Of a stretch of DNA of 64,000 nt, positions 1 through 12,617 are shown piece by piece. How positions within the stretch are numbered: position 1 is the first letter of the stretch; every line of letters starts with the position of its first letter. A program made the position numbers and the translations under genes. Source of the stretch: Acanthosoma haemorrhoidale. Its lineage: Eukaryota; Arthropoda; Insecta; Hemiptera; Acanthosomatidae. The stretch is taken from positions 136,623,437 to 136,687,436 of the forward strand of contig OV884011.1 of NCBI GenBank assembly GCA_930367205.1. Direction: 5' to 3'. The notes under the pieces were generated by a model. The model was not told the origin of the DNA. It did not search any database and saw only the letters and a program-made list of their open reading frames with translations.

Positions 1-1948
1 AGTCAGATTGGTTTTTAGAGTGAAACTGGAAGTATGTGTTGAAAAGTGTTGGTTTGAGGTTTACACATTGTATGTATGAGTTTTAAATATTCTTGTTAGG
101 GTTTGTAGGTTAACTAAATGGTGTTATGATTTCACAAGTTATCTGTTCTAGTGTAATGAACATATCAGGTTAAGAAAAACAGGTTAGAGAGCCTGTTTAT
201 CAAACTGAGTTGGTTTTAACTGTCCCTTAGATTTTACATATGATTTTATATTTATGGATTGTTCCAGAAACAAGTTTCAATCATTTTGACTCCTTCTGAT
301 TTGCGCACCGGGATACACATATTGAATATTATACTGCCTTTACCGATACACTAAGTTCTGCTTATTATGTTTGCTGTAAGGCTCAGTGATCAATTAGTTT
401 GATGACTGTCCTGTCAATGCCGAGTGCAGTATCATTCCTTAGATTCCCTTAATTGGATGTGGCGCTCATCATTGTTTAATTTTTATAAATGGATTTAGTT
501 TGGTGCGCAATTTGTAGTAGACAAGACCAGAGAAAATCTTGGAGGAATTAGAAATTGATTTTATGTATACGGCTACAGTCAGGTGCGTAGCCAAAAAGTA
601 CGTACGCACTTCACAAAAATGCCAGGTGCACCGACACTCCCAGCTGCCACCGTGATTAATGTTTGTTTCTGTCACCAAACATCCACCCCCCAGGAATTGT
701 TTCCTCTCCTGTCATGGCAATTGTTTTTTCCCCCACATGCTTCAAATCAATCCTATTTCAGCCTACCGGGGGAGTGAGGGTTGAAAAAACCAATATAAAA
801 AACAATTCCAACAACCTCTGCTGGATATGAGTCCACCGATGCATACGATTAAATGTAATTAGACCATGTCCTATTTCTCTACTGTAGTTAATTTACGAAA
901 GAACAGTTGTTACAGTATACTCAAAAATGTTACGGTGCTTTCAGTGTTCAAACTCTTTGTTTTATAGGAGACGAAAATTCTCTATTTTGGAGACATATGT
1001 TCTGCGGGTATCTTGCTGTTTCCAGGAGCATCGAGCGATAGCGAACTGAAAATTAATTTATGGAAAATCCATGCATTATTAATAAATGTTAAATATTCAC
1101 CTGCGACTCCCTCTGTTGGCTATTGTGTGTGAATGAAGCAATAAATGAACGCCTTCTTGCAGAAGTTACGTCTGAATTGCAGCAAATTAAATGAATTTTT
1201 AATACTGGGCAGGTAGTAGTGTATATCAGAAGATTTTTCCTTGATGAAAACCTCCTTAGCTTGAGTTTTGCAAGCGGCGCAGTGCAAATATTTCTCGCAT
1301 AAACGTCAAGGTAATATCTGTGTCCAGTCGACAGCGATATATTAAAATAATCGTATTTCGTACTAAAATTTCTGTTTATAGATTTGTTTCATTAATTCAG
1401 TTACAATGTTTCTTTTGTCTAGATTTATTCTGTCGAAAAATAAGTTCATTCATAAAGGTATTTTGTAGTAGTATTTTGTAATGCGACCCAACGCAAAGAT
1501 TGTTCTTGCAACATATTTTGGAGCGAATTCTTTTGTCCAGAACGTAGAATAGTATCTTAAGTATGTAGATTAGTATCCGTGTTTGTTGTTGGCCTGTGCC
1601 ACTGTAACTCATATGTTTAGCTCTTTCCCGTTGCCTACAAATATAAAAAAAATACTTTCTGCGATCTTTTCTCTCAATTTTAACTAAGATACCTTATACC
1701 TTTAACATACTTCTTCAATTCAGTTTCCAAAAAAACAAAACTAAAAACACGATTCCAGATGACCCATATTTGACATTGGCTAAATATTTTTCTCGCTACA
1801 GGCTTTCTTTGAACGCCCATACCGAGTCAGAATATTTATGGGGCTCTAACTCTAATAAACTTATACACCTCCTCCTTTCTAATGTTCTATTATTCTTCTT
1901 TTATATTTCTTCTTCCAATAATATTCAATACATATATATATATATATA
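1..1948. other. AT-rich non-coding DNA
   Basis: I see no gene, RNA or recognisable transposon. Short open frames near 583-777 and 1397-1612 have no recognisable domain and look like chance. The stretch ends in a (TA)n tract at about 1932-1948 that forms the left flank of a solo LTR. Confidence 0.6.
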
Positions 1949-2130
1949 AGTTAATCGTTGGAGGTTAAGCTTAAAGAAAGAAAAGGAAACTACACTCTCA
2001 AACTTCTGTAAAGACACTGCTTTATTGTCTTTAGTAATTTTACATAGACTACGACCTACATAGGATCATGGGTTGCTTACCTCCCATGATCGTATTAGCT
2101 TACAACATAAACTTGCCTCTAGCTCTAACG
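1949..2130 (-). mobile_element. Solo LTR, errantivirus-like Gypsy type
   Basis: A 182-bp block starts AGTTAATCG directly after (TA)n and ends CTCTAACG directly before another (TA)n at 2131-2151. Its length matches the 180-bp LTRs of the Gypsy at 51175-54458, it starts with the same bases, and it carries the equivalent TGCTTTATT motif, which is the polyadenylation signal read on the minus strand. No internal retrotransposon sequence adjoins it, so a solo LTR is inferred. The right terminus has decayed from TTAACT. An unrelated AT-rich block is the alternative. Confidence 0.6.
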
Positions 2131-5130
2131 TATATATATATATATATATATTGAAACCTACCTGATTTTTAACCATTTCTCTTTTTACTTTATTTGATTA
2201 ATTTAACTTAACTAATTTGGCAGGTCCGTCATGAGATCTTTAATTCAAATTGTTTTATGTCTTTGACATAGGAATTTATCCCGATTGAATCGTCCGATCT
2301 CAAGGCTAATGTTGTGGTTATTAATAAATTGAGAAACTAGGAATTGTGAAATCTATTCAAATAATATATATCTAGATATATATATAATAGTCCTTATTTA
2401 TTTATCCTTCCCTCAACTTAAGCAGGCATTATTTAGCTTTGTTTTGAATACAACAGCAAAGTTATTATACGGGAGACATCATTATTTTGCAGGATGTAAC
2501 AATAAGAAAAAACGACGTCTCTGAAATATTTATATATCCTTCTTAATATTTTATTATTTCTATTCGAACCCTGATCTGTAGGCTTTCGTTCTTTTCATTT
2601 TAATCCCGGAACTCTATTGCATTTACTTCTGGGTTCTATCTTGATCTTCTGTCATTAAATCCCCTGTTTGACCTATAAACGTGATTTATACCTTGAGGCT
2701 TTTAATGACACAAACGAACGAAAATATTTCAAAAAACTCTATAATACACATGCTTAAGGGTAATTACTTATTCAGGTATATAAAAATAAAATTTGCCTAT
2801 CATTTTAGGTAGGGTATCAAATCAAAGACATCGATAGGCTGATTAATAGTATTTACTATGCGTTAAGACTATAGTGAATTATTATGTTGAAAAGTCAATA
2901 AACCGCCATTAGAATCGTGTACGTAGGTATTATAAATTGAGTAGGATATACAAATCAACGAAGCTTACGTCATTATTAATAATGTCATATTCTTTTTATG
3001 TTTGGAGGATATAATTACAAATAAACAACAAAATTTCGTTAACATCAACTTAACCTAAGGTCATAATGTTTTGCCCAACAGTTATATTTTATGACTAGCT
3101 CATGGCATAAACTACCAAAGTCTCAGTTAAAATTATTATTAATATAGGCAAGTAATTAACCAATTACATGGTAATATAAATAAATCAATCCGATTCAATA
3201 GGACATGAAATTGAAGACCACAACTTCCTGACTAATACTACGTGTTACTTCAATTACCTGTAATGGAATCATACTAAAAACTAAAACGTAATCTGTTAAT
3301 GTCTGATGGTTTTATTTGATATAATAGAAATAAAAGAAGCTGCATGAAAAATAATGGAGGATCACTTTGTTAGATCTTATCATGATGGGTCATATACGTT
3401 CCTCGATACCAAATCTCCCTCGTGAACTGAGAATGAGCGCCAACAATCACTTATAATTACATTACCCAAGAGAATTGTGCGAAAGTCTCTGGACTTTGAA
3501 GATGAGTTCACTTTTATATTTTTTCACTCTTATATCTAAAAATTTTGATGTGTAACCATTATTTTATCATATGTTGATACCTTACTAAAATGAATCTAAA
3601 CTATAATTTTTTTTAAGTTACTTAAAATAATTGTAGTTAGTTCATAAAACTATTGTAACTTTTTCTTTATCTTTTCAAAATAATATGACAATTTTATTTG
3701 GCATTTAAAAGTTCATTATCTGATAAAAACGGACAAAATTTGAGATGTGAGAGAAAGTCACACGTGCGAGTTAGTTCTCATGTTTCACTGCCGGGTTAAG
3801 TTGTTAAAAAGTTAAGTATGGGAGCAAAGGCAAAATACGCGATAATCGTCAGGGATATGACAACCCTCTCCCCCATTAGAGCATTCTAAAGTTGTCATTT
3901 TTGAAGGACGTGACCTAAAACAGTGATATGTGGAGTTGTTCATTTCCTGTGACCAGACTGGGAGAAAAAACTTACTAACTAATGTATTTTTTGAACCTAA
4001 AAAAATATTAATTCTAAATTTTTTGTGTTTACAAACATATTACATTTTTAATAATTATTATGGATTTGATAATTTCTTAAATTATTTCTATTTTTGTAGT
4101 TGCTAAAAAAAGGACTAGTCATCAGTCAGATGCTACTACTACTCAGATAGCTGTTGTTGACCCACTGTTCCTCCAGGGGTATTTTTGCCTTCACCATCAA
4201 AATGGACCTGCTTATTTACTCTAATCTCAATTCAAATCTTTTAAACAAGCATCATTTTCATATATAGCTCTTTTATCAATTAAGAAGTGTTTAGATGACT
4301 GTATGAAAATTTACTTCTTTAAAAAAAAAAAAAATTGACAGTTAATAAACGAAAGTCGTCGACTAGTGGTGACCCTTGGTGAAATGAATTTAAACTTGAG
4401 AAAGTTAATAGATGACAAAATAAAGGGGGTCATTGTGGTCAGGGAGAAATATCGGCGGGTTCGGATTTAATAAAGGGCCCGTGAATATAGAGATCCCCGG
4501 CAACAATAAAATAATTCAAGGAGCTTGAGGAGGGTCGGATGGGGGTTAATAAATTGAAAAAGGGATGGTCCCATTATACTGGGCCTCGGCCGTGGTATTC
4601 TTATAAATCTTCTTCGCCTAACAGGTCTCGTACACGTGAGCTGGCTCCTAGCTCGCATATTACCTTACATATATCTTCTTTAGGTTGCAGTAGCTACGTT
4701 TGCCGGCCGTGATGGGAGGGGGGTGGGGATTTTAATTGGACAACTTATTAGTTTGAAGAGGGTGTGGTACCTGGCTACAAGACATGAATACGCATGGTTT
4801 TAACAAAATACGTTCATGGCTATGGTTCAGGTCTTAAAACAGTCAATTCGGAGTTTGTATATTAGATGGTCGGTAACACGAGCAGGTAAGAAGTGCTTAA
4901 GAAGTCACATAAGAATGAATTTATATTACAATTTTTTCATCTTAACTGACAAACGTAAGGTAATAAAGGTGATGTGTCAAGTAATCATAAGTTTTCATTG
5001 GAAATTCTATATATTACGCTCGTTTTTTCCATAATTTAAAGTTAAAAATTAAATTTTGGTACAAACTCAAAATATAACCTAAAATATATAAGTTGCTGTC
5101 TTTATAATAAGCAATGTTTAGTGCTGATAC
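2131..5130. other. AT-rich non-coding DNA
   Basis: No gene is recognised. A further TA-rich tract lies near 2362-2388. A GC-richer island at about 4430-4735 has an open frame on the minus strand (4467-4658) with no recognisable domain. It may be conserved non-coding sequence or an old repeat, but the sequence does not decide. Confidence 0.5.
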
Positions 5131-5665
5131 ATGATTCTCTGCATTTTTCACGCACTGTCACACATTACCATTCTCATCAAAACCGTACTTATCCCATATC
5201 CATTTCCTCTCTCACTTCCCCCAAAAGCTTTAAGCCCCTCTGAGATCAAATACCTTCTGAAAAACTTACCTTCCCTAAACTCTCCCGGATATGATTTCCT
5301 TAGCCCTCAAATTTTCCAACGAATTCCTCCTAACGAACATAACATTACTATCTGCCGCAAGTCCTTGTACACTTACACTTGTATCCAAGGCAGTACGGTA
5401 TTTAGGCTTCCATATCGACAGAAGGGTGACATGGAATTCACACCAGGCCAAAAACGACGAAATTAAACAGACGTTCTGGAAAACTGTATAGACTACATCA
5501 AAGGACATCTTATTTCGCAATAGAAAATAAATGATTAATTTACAAAGTTATACTAAACCCAATCTGGACATACAGAATAGAGTTATGGGGTACAGAAAAA
5601 AAGTCAAACAGTAAGCGTATCCAATCCAATCAAACGTCCTGAGAACAATATTTAATTCCCCTTAT
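5131..5665 (+). pseudogene. Jockey-clade LINE ORF2 fragment, internally deleted
   Basis: The first frame reads SPSEIKYLLKNLPSLNSPGY, matching the pre-RT segment of the fuller copies at 33440-35340 and 38815-41316. It then jumps, around 5350, to the segment after the RT active site (TVRYLGFHI-type motif near 5391-5440, read in another frame). The part between, which holds the RT catalytic motifs in related copies, is missing. The last recognisable part, about 5590-5665, matches the C-terminal region before NAPYYVSN. The fragment is frameshifted and non-functional. Neither the 5' nor the 3' end of the element is present. Confidence 0.8.
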
Positions 5666-5826
5666 GATGTAACTGCTTTTTATATGGGTTTCTTAATCCT
5701 TTACATTATATTATGTTTTCTATATCACGTTTTGATAATGCTTATGAAGTGTAAAGATTTTTTTCCTAATAGAGAGTGCTGGAGGCGCAAAGGGAAAAAG
5801 GATGAGGCTCCAGACATACAGAAAAC

Positions 5827-5828
<2 letters not shown>

Positions 5829-5864
<36 letters not shown>

Positions 5865-5883
5865 GAGAGAGAGGGAGAGAGAG
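5829..5883. repeat. (GA)n microsatellite
   Basis: A nearly pure GA dinucleotide run with a few interruptions. Open frames read across it (Arg-Glu or Ser-Leu repeats) are artefacts of the repeat. Confidence 0.95.
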
Positions 5884-5889
5884 GTAGCC

Positions 5890-5961
5890 CAGTGACAGAT
5901 AAGATGCTACCCTGAGCCCGCATGCCTGGCCCCTGTTTACCAAACTCGGTATCTGTCACTG
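5890..5961. repeat. 12-bp perfect inverted repeat next to GA microsatellite
   Basis: CAGTGACAGATA at 5890-5901 is the exact reverse complement of TATCTGTCACTG at 5950-5961, with a 48-bp spacer. No transposon could be assigned. Confidence 0.7.
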
Positions 5962-6220
5962 CGCTCACTTACTGTCATCTCCTTCCTTGCTCTAATCTCC
6001 TTCCCTGTTGGTTAGCCAGATTGCATCATCCTGTCAATGCGAATCGTCTGTTCAATCTTGCTGAGGAATATTGTAAGAGTCAATGACATAAAAATGAAGT
6101 TTTGGGTTCTTAAGAAAAATAGATCTTCAAAAGAAAAGATACTTAAAAACTCCAGTGTAGTGTCGGATTTCTCTATTATTGTTTCTTACGTTTCTGCAAA
6201 CATTTTTTCCATCTCATTTA

Positions 6221-6719
6221 AGAAACATTTAAGAAATAGGTAAATATTCTTCTAGGTATATAAATAGGTATATTAAAAAACAATTCTGGTTATAATTGAT
6301 GTAGGAAACAGGGATCAAAAAAATATTGCCCTTTGTAAATTATTACAATATTAGTGTTTCAGCAACTTGTTCGTCCCTCTCCTCTTAATGAAAGAAGCCA
6401 ACTCCTATAATGGGCTAAGCCTGTCTGATGGTTATCTTTTTTAGCAACATTAGTAGCATTCATATATAGTAATAATATTAGTAATTATTTAAATACTTAA
6501 ATAATATAGAAGTAATGTGCATATTAGTGATTCTTTATAATATGAATAATACGGGCTATAACTACTACAACTATAACTATAAATTTCTGGAGTTTTAGAG
6601 AACATTTAAGATCATAAAATTTATAACGTGTAATAGGTAAATATTCTTCATGTATGAGCATAGTGATATCTCGATTTTGTACATTAAAAAACAATTCTGG
6701 TTAAAATTGATGTAGGAAA
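6221..6719 (+). repeat. Local direct duplication
   Basis: A segment at about 6221-6309 recurs at about 6599-6719. Both contain ACATTTAAGA, TAGGTAAATATTCTTC, TTAAAAAACAATTCTGGTT and TTGATGTAGGAAA in the same order, with a short insertion in the second copy. This looks like a local duplication or two copies of a small repeat. No coding potential. Confidence 0.7.
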
Positions 6720-7481
6720 ACATTGAAGTTTACGACAAATGTTGCATATTAATAATTAAGGAAGAAAACTGTTATGAGAATCAATTACTAATTCTGTAGT
6801 AATGATACTGGCAGATTCCGAAAATTCAATTATCGAATATTGAAAATTACTGAAAAATAAATTAACAATAATAATATTTTAATTAATACTTCAAGAGATT
6901 GAATTTTATTTTCCAATTAATATGATTGATAAATATTTAATTTTTATTACCAAGTAATTTTTTTTATGAAGCACGCAGTATTTTTCTTGTAGTCGGCTTA
7001 TTGTCATTTGAAATTTCATGTCAAGGGGAAAAACACGAGACCACCAAAACAGACAAGCAGACTCATGAATGAGAATATAGAGGGTCTGGTTTTGATGAAA
7101 CAATATGAACGAAGACTATATTCAATGATGGAAAACACTCATCACCATGCTCATGCTATTTGAGATTCTTGTGGCATGCTGTAGAGATCAATCAAAAACG
7201 GAAAATACCAGCTGCGACTACACTTATTTACAGGATTGTATGTCCGGCAGCACAGCATATTTAAATTTTACAATTTTAGCAATATAAAATTTATTTGCCT
7301 ATTCGGTGTTCAATTTGCAGGATATTAAAAAAGTTCGGGAACGTCTTGACGTAACCCACTGTTGTTGAAAGGAAGGGTTCCCTTTAAGATGAAGTGCTGA
7401 GGGCAGACAGCTATCCTTTATAATCAATACTTTATAAGTCAGTGGCTATTAAGATCCGGGAACGCCGAAGGGTTCCGCTTA

Positions 7482-7506
7482 GGGCAGAAGGGCAGAAGGG
7501 CAGAAG
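7482..7506 (+). repeat. Short tandem repeat, GGGCAGAA x3
   Basis: Three adjacent copies of an 8-bp unit, GGGCAGAA, in a GC-richer non-coding island. Confidence 0.85.
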
Positions 7507-9011
7507 AAGGCTCGGGATCCATCATTGAATAACGGAACAGCAACTTCTAAAAATACCGCTGCCGATACTAACATAGTTTCATAAGCTGTCTTCAGGAGGG
7601 AGGAAAGGAATTTCTATTTAAAATATGGCAGGCATTCCGATTACTTGTCATTTGGGAATTCCAAAAATTACAAAGAGGCCGCTCTTTTCCAGTCGATATC
7701 ACGGCGGGATCTTTAATTAAAAAACAAACCTTTTCCGGTAAAACGAAGATACCTTTGCATAACTTCACTCGTGTAATATGTAGTCAAAGGTATTCACAGT
7801 ACGGATGGAATCCTGTAAATTCATCAGCCATCCTCTTCCTAGAAATTCCTTATGTAAATTACATTTTTAAATATCAGAAGATATATATATATATACATAT
7901 AATTAAGAATTAATTTTTAAGGGTAGACTGTTCCACGGCAACTATGACCAAAGCAACATATTTAGTTATATTATATTGTTAAAAAACAATAATTAAGAGC
8001 CACATTGCGAGGCAATGGAAATAAAAAAAAAAAAAAAAGGATTCATTTTGTAAATGCTAGTAAAATTATGGCCAAAAATTATATTTTTTATTACTAATTT
8101 AATTTATTTACTTTTTTTTATTGAAATGACACAACGTTTGCCTGCTGATATAAGTCCGAAACAATGAAACAACTAATAATTATGAAAATCCAAACGTAAT
8201 GTAGAATCAGAATATTTTATTTACATTTTGATTTACAATTCAACTTGTTTCCAGATTGTTATTGCATATTCCGATATCTTTCCAATGTTTAATTGTATTG
8301 TCTATATTATATTATGATATTACTTTAATGATGATTAACGAGTCTATCAGTATTTTCTGCCAAAACAATCTAAGAAAGTTTGTACAACATTCTTTAATAA
8401 AGTATTTTTGTTTTTTTCAACGGCAAGTTACCAGGTCATCTCGAGTATATATATATTTTTATTGAAACTCATAGAACTTTTAAAGGCGTTCGGAATAAAT
8501 TAAATTTCATCACCTTTTTCAAGTACGGTAGGTAGGTAATTTATCACTTTTTCCTTTAACTAATTGTTTACACTTCATGACTTTATACAGGTGAAAAGTC
8601 TTTCAAATTGTCGATAAATTTCTTTATCAAAATCCTAGTCGTTTCCTTGGCTATTGTGGTACACCAGTAAATCATTATTACTTTCTCTGGATAGTTCTAC
8701 AGCAATCAATAATAAGAAAATAATATTAAGTTGTTTAAATATCCCTGACTGGAAGTCGGTTATTTATGCGTGTGTTAGATACTCACATGAACTCTATAAA
8801 TACCCTTACATTTGCAAAGCAGTTGACAAAATTTTGATTTTGTATACTATCAGGAGTTATTTAAAAAATAAAAAGGAATTTATGACCATTCACAAGAAAA
8901 ATGATATGTATAAAAACAAAGCAAACAAAGTGGTTAAATGATGATGACACAGTGATGTTGATTTGACTTGAAAATTGAAATCCCCTATAGTCTACCTGCC
9001 TGACCGTGTTG

Positions 9012-10238
9012 GTCTTTAATAGGGCTGCCATCTCTAAAACCTGCTCCCCGGACCGGAAGCGTAAGTTCCCCGGATTTTGGAGCTATCACCCCGGACATTT
9101 CAAAACTTTTTTTCATTCACTTACATCTTGATTAAAATATATTTTACTCCGTACTGGATAGAAGAAAACTTTGATTTGAAGCCTCTTTTGTTGCATGAAA
9201 TAGTGTGTTTAATCGTTCTTGTGACGACAAGTTATTAATTTTGCTTTATTTTTTAACCTTCTTAGCTTAGGTATTAAATAAAAAATAAACAAACCCAATA
9301 TTAGTTACTCAGTTAATAAAATTAAATGAAAACTTGTTTAACTTTTTATTTTTCCATACAATGTACAATATTTAGTTTTAAAACAACTTAAATCTTAAAT
9401 CAAATTCAGAAATTTATAATAACTTATACTAAGGAACAATTTTAACAGCCTTACATTTTGCTTTATATTTCAAGAAAGAAAACACAATTTGTCGTTTTCA
9501 TCCATAGATCTATGTAACTAAATTAAATCAATATTTAAATCAAATAAAACTATACTTCTTAATTATTTGGCAACTTTTAAAGTAATAACATTAAAATGTC
9601 TTCAAATTTTAAACTTAAATTACTACATTATTAATTTGAACTTTTTGGTAACACTTAATGTACCCAAATAAATAAACACTGAAACAAATACTGTAGTTCT
9701 CTATTGAACTAAATTAAATCAGTCTTTAATTTGTGTTTATTTATGTCAAATAATGATGCTTTTAATGTTTTGGTAATTCTTTATTGCGTTTTCTTTATTG
9801 CTAAAAGATTTATAATAATTTACTTTTGTTCATGTTATTTACCTTGTCTATAATATATCTTCAATAGCGTATAGGGTGATTTCCTATATACTAAGAATCG
9901 CCACACACGTCTACACATCTAATATTTTGCTACGCAGCTAAATAGATCGCTCGCGCTCGCCATTCGCCAGATCACGCCATGCGTCGGTCAAGCGCGCCCC
10001 ACCCCCGCTCGCCGCTCGCGTAGTAAAATAGCGTCGGCAGCGCGTGCGGTGAAATACCTAATCCATAGTTTTTATTTACATAAATTATGGGAACGGATCT
10101 GATCGAAAACCCGGACTTTTATTATAGTCCGGGTTGCACCCGGACTACAATTTAAACCCCGCCCGGACGCTCCCCGGACGTCTTCAAAACTAGGACAAAT
10201 CCGGGGAAACCCGGACGGATGGCAGCCCTAGTCTTTAA
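9012..10238. mobile_element. Non-autonomous hAT transposon with target duplication
   Basis: The element spans 9020-10230 (1211 bp). Both ends carry the perfect 13-bp terminal inverted repeat TAGGGCTGCCATC. It is flanked on both sides by the 8-bp duplication GTCTTTAA (9012-9019 and 10231-10238), which is diagnostic of hAT-superfamily insertion. There is no transposase frame inside, so it would need an enzyme supplied elsewhere. Many copies of a CCCGGA motif crowd both ends in both orientations, about three on the left and seven on the right, the usual look of subterminal transposase-binding repeats. A GC-rich patch lies at about 9935-10060. The perfect ends and duplication suggest fairly recent insertion. 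Confidence 0.93.
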
Positions 10239-10619
10239 GAGCCTCCTGTACAGACATTTTACAATGTCATTTTATGTTTGAATATAGCCATATCCATACC
10301 ACATGACTAAGTGTAATAATTTGCCATTAAAAAAGATGTTACCCTATATATTTGAGTAGGATAATATATCCTATAATGTTATAGAATGAAAGAGGTCTAC
10401 GTTTTGATTAACAATATTTAATATGTTATTTGTATTTTTGTTTTCAAACAGTTATCAAAAAAAGAGATTGAGACTGCCATTGACCTGAGATTTATTCTAG
10501 CAAACTATTTTGCATGCTATTTGCATTTGATGGCTCAATTATGGTAAAAATAAAACCAACACAATGGCAAACTAAGAACTGTCACCTTATTTTAATTAGG
10601 TTTAATATTTTTTATAGTA

Positions 10620-12617
10620 CAGTAGAATCCCGATAATTCGTATTGTCAAGGGACTGACAGTTTCGTACGAATTATCGGGAATACCAATTATCGGGAGTAC
10701 AGAATTAAAAAACGTATTAATGCAAACATGTATGTACTAAGAAGTATGTACAATGTAGTAAGGATAAAAACTATGCAATAAACACTGCTTAGTACTAAAC
10801 TAAGCAATAAACAATACATGCAATAAAAAATATCTACATACTTATGCTCTAGATTAAATAAACACCAATCAAACATTTGTTGGAAAAAAATCCCTAATTT
10901 TTTTTTGACGCAATCCTTGCGGACGGGTATTGTCAATTGCTTTGTCAAGAGTGTTAAGAGCAAAAAATACCTCATCACCAACATCTTATTTTGCTAAAAA
11001 ATGGCGCACGTTGTTCACGTATTGTTTAGCAGCTTTAGTAGTAATTGTTGGTACGTCACCTTCATCGCCCTCTCTATCTTCACCATCAACGTCCTCAGAT
11101 GGATCTAAAATTTCTTCGTCGGTTAACACCCCCACTACTGATAGGCCATCGTCAAAATTGACGAAATCTTCGAATGTTATGTGATTTTCATTCTTCTGTG
11201 AAAGGCAATCCCATTCCAAAAGAAATTCAATATCTTGTTCTGCATCTTCTGTAAACGGAGGTTCCGCTTTGGTTAACCCACAGGCACGACAACAGTTTCT
11301 TATTGTGCTTTCGCTAACTTTTTGCTATGCCTTTTCATTTCATAGCTGAAGATAAAGTGAATCTGAAAGTGAAAATCTAGTCCATCCTCGATTCTGTTAA
11401 GTAGTTTCAACACTACTTCCTTGCGGTAAAACGTTTTGAATGATTTAATTATGCCCTGGTCCAGAGGTTGCAACTTAGAAGTTGTATTGGCGGAAAAGAA
11501 TACAACATTACCATTGCTGAGAGATGGGATAGAATAGTGGGCCGAACAATTATCGGTGAAAAGTAAACTTTTTCGCTGCTTTTTTTCCATATCTGCAATG
11601 TCTGATTGTATCCGTTCGTTAAACAATTCGCCCGTCATCCAGGCTTTTTGTTTTTGCACGATAGGCCATTGGAAATGATTTTATATTTTTAAAACTCCTT
11701 GGTTTGGCCGAATTACCAATTATGAGCGATTTTCATTTCTCCGAACCATCCATGTTGGCTGCCAACAGTATGTTTACACGTTCTTTACTGCTTTTTCCGC
11801 CATGGCACGTTTCTTCCTTGAAACACATGGTTCGATCAGGGAGACATTTATAAAACAGGCCCGTTTCGTCGGCATTGAATATGTTCTTAGGCTCATAAGG
11901 TTTAATTATTTTTCTTTATTCATCCTTCCACTCAGAACAAACGTTATCTGACACACTTGCACTTTCTACACTAAGCTTCTTAAATTTAATGTTGTCTCTT
12001 TTTTTGAATCTATCGATTCATCCATCAATCATCACTTGCACGAAAGTCTTCAATTCCCATTTGTTTTGCAAAAACTCGCGCTTTTTACCTTAAAATATTT
12101 CCTCCAACTCGTTCATTTGAATTCCTTGCTTGCGCGAACCAATTTTTTAAGTTCACTTCAAGTTGTAGTAGTTGTAGTTCACTCAATTTTCTTAAAGCCA
12201 CTGGCGTTTATGATTTGTTGTTTCTCTTTAATAGAGAGGCTAACTTTTTTCGGAGGCATGGTAACGTGTCACAACGATAACGAAAACGAGACTGAACTGT
12301 AGAAACGAAAGAAAATCTTAGTACAAAACTTTCCCTCTTTCCACTCCTTATTTCCTTTTAGTAAAAAGAATACGAATTACATATAGGATTTCATATGTCT
12401 CTCTCACTCACTCTCCCTTTTGCTTCTGTAGAAGGGATTACTTGATTTCTTAGAAAACATTTATCTCGCACTCATTCTGCTCTCTAGTCTCTCACTATCC
12501 TCTATCCCTTTCTTGAAAAAGTACGAATTAACGAAGGGTTTAAGATGGAAATACGTATTATAAGACTTTTTAAGTGACATGGCGCATAAAAATAATACGA
12601 ATCACCAAGGGGACTGA
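10620..12617 (-). mobile_element. pogo/Tigger-type DNA transposon, degraded
   Basis: The left end starts CAGTAGAATCCCGATAATTC directly after a TA dinucleotide, typical of pogo/Tigger elements, and holds a further 14-bp inverted repeat (10629-10642 with 10666-10679). The right end is diverged. Its reverse complement, starting CAGTCCCCTTGG near 12617, shares ATTCGTATT with the left terminus, but the outer bases and the TA duplication are not clean, and the true end could be at 12627. The interior encodes a broken transposase on the minus strand. Total length of about 2 kb fits this family. Confidence 0.85.
11000..12259 (-). pseudogene. Tigger/pogo DDE transposase pseudogene
   Basis: Read on the minus strand from the ATG at 12259-12257, the N-terminus MPPKKVSLSIKEKQQIINAS resembles the CENP-B/pogo helix-turn-helix. 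The frame then hits a stop, and the DNA-binding region is largely lost. Catalytic-domain pieces follow in several frames: FNADETGLFYKCLPDRT near 11870-11920 (first Asp), LLFTDNCSAH near 11550 (second Asp), and TTSKLQPLDQGIIKSF near 11450 (third Asp). An acidic C-terminal tail containing LTDEEILDPSEDVDGE lies near 11120. All three acidic positions survive, but stops and frameshifts (for example near 11730) make it a pseudogene. Open frames on the plus strand here are shadows. Confidence 0.88.

Larger units (their letters stand above)
5962..9011. other. AT-rich non-coding DNA
   Basis: No gene is recognised. The 95-codon frame at 8654-8941 is Lys/Ile/Tyr rich and resembles no family I know. A (TA)n run lies near 7880-7896. 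A GC-richer patch at 7330-7700 includes a short tandem repeat. Confidence 0.5.

Noticed and set aside
5684..5968. Open frames with Arg-Glu or Ser-Leu runs
   Set aside because: They are read through the (GA)n microsatellite and have no other content.
10930..11184. Plus-strand Ser/Thr-rich open frame
   Set aside because: It is the antisense shadow of the acidic C-terminus of the Tigger transposase, which is recognisable on the minus strand.
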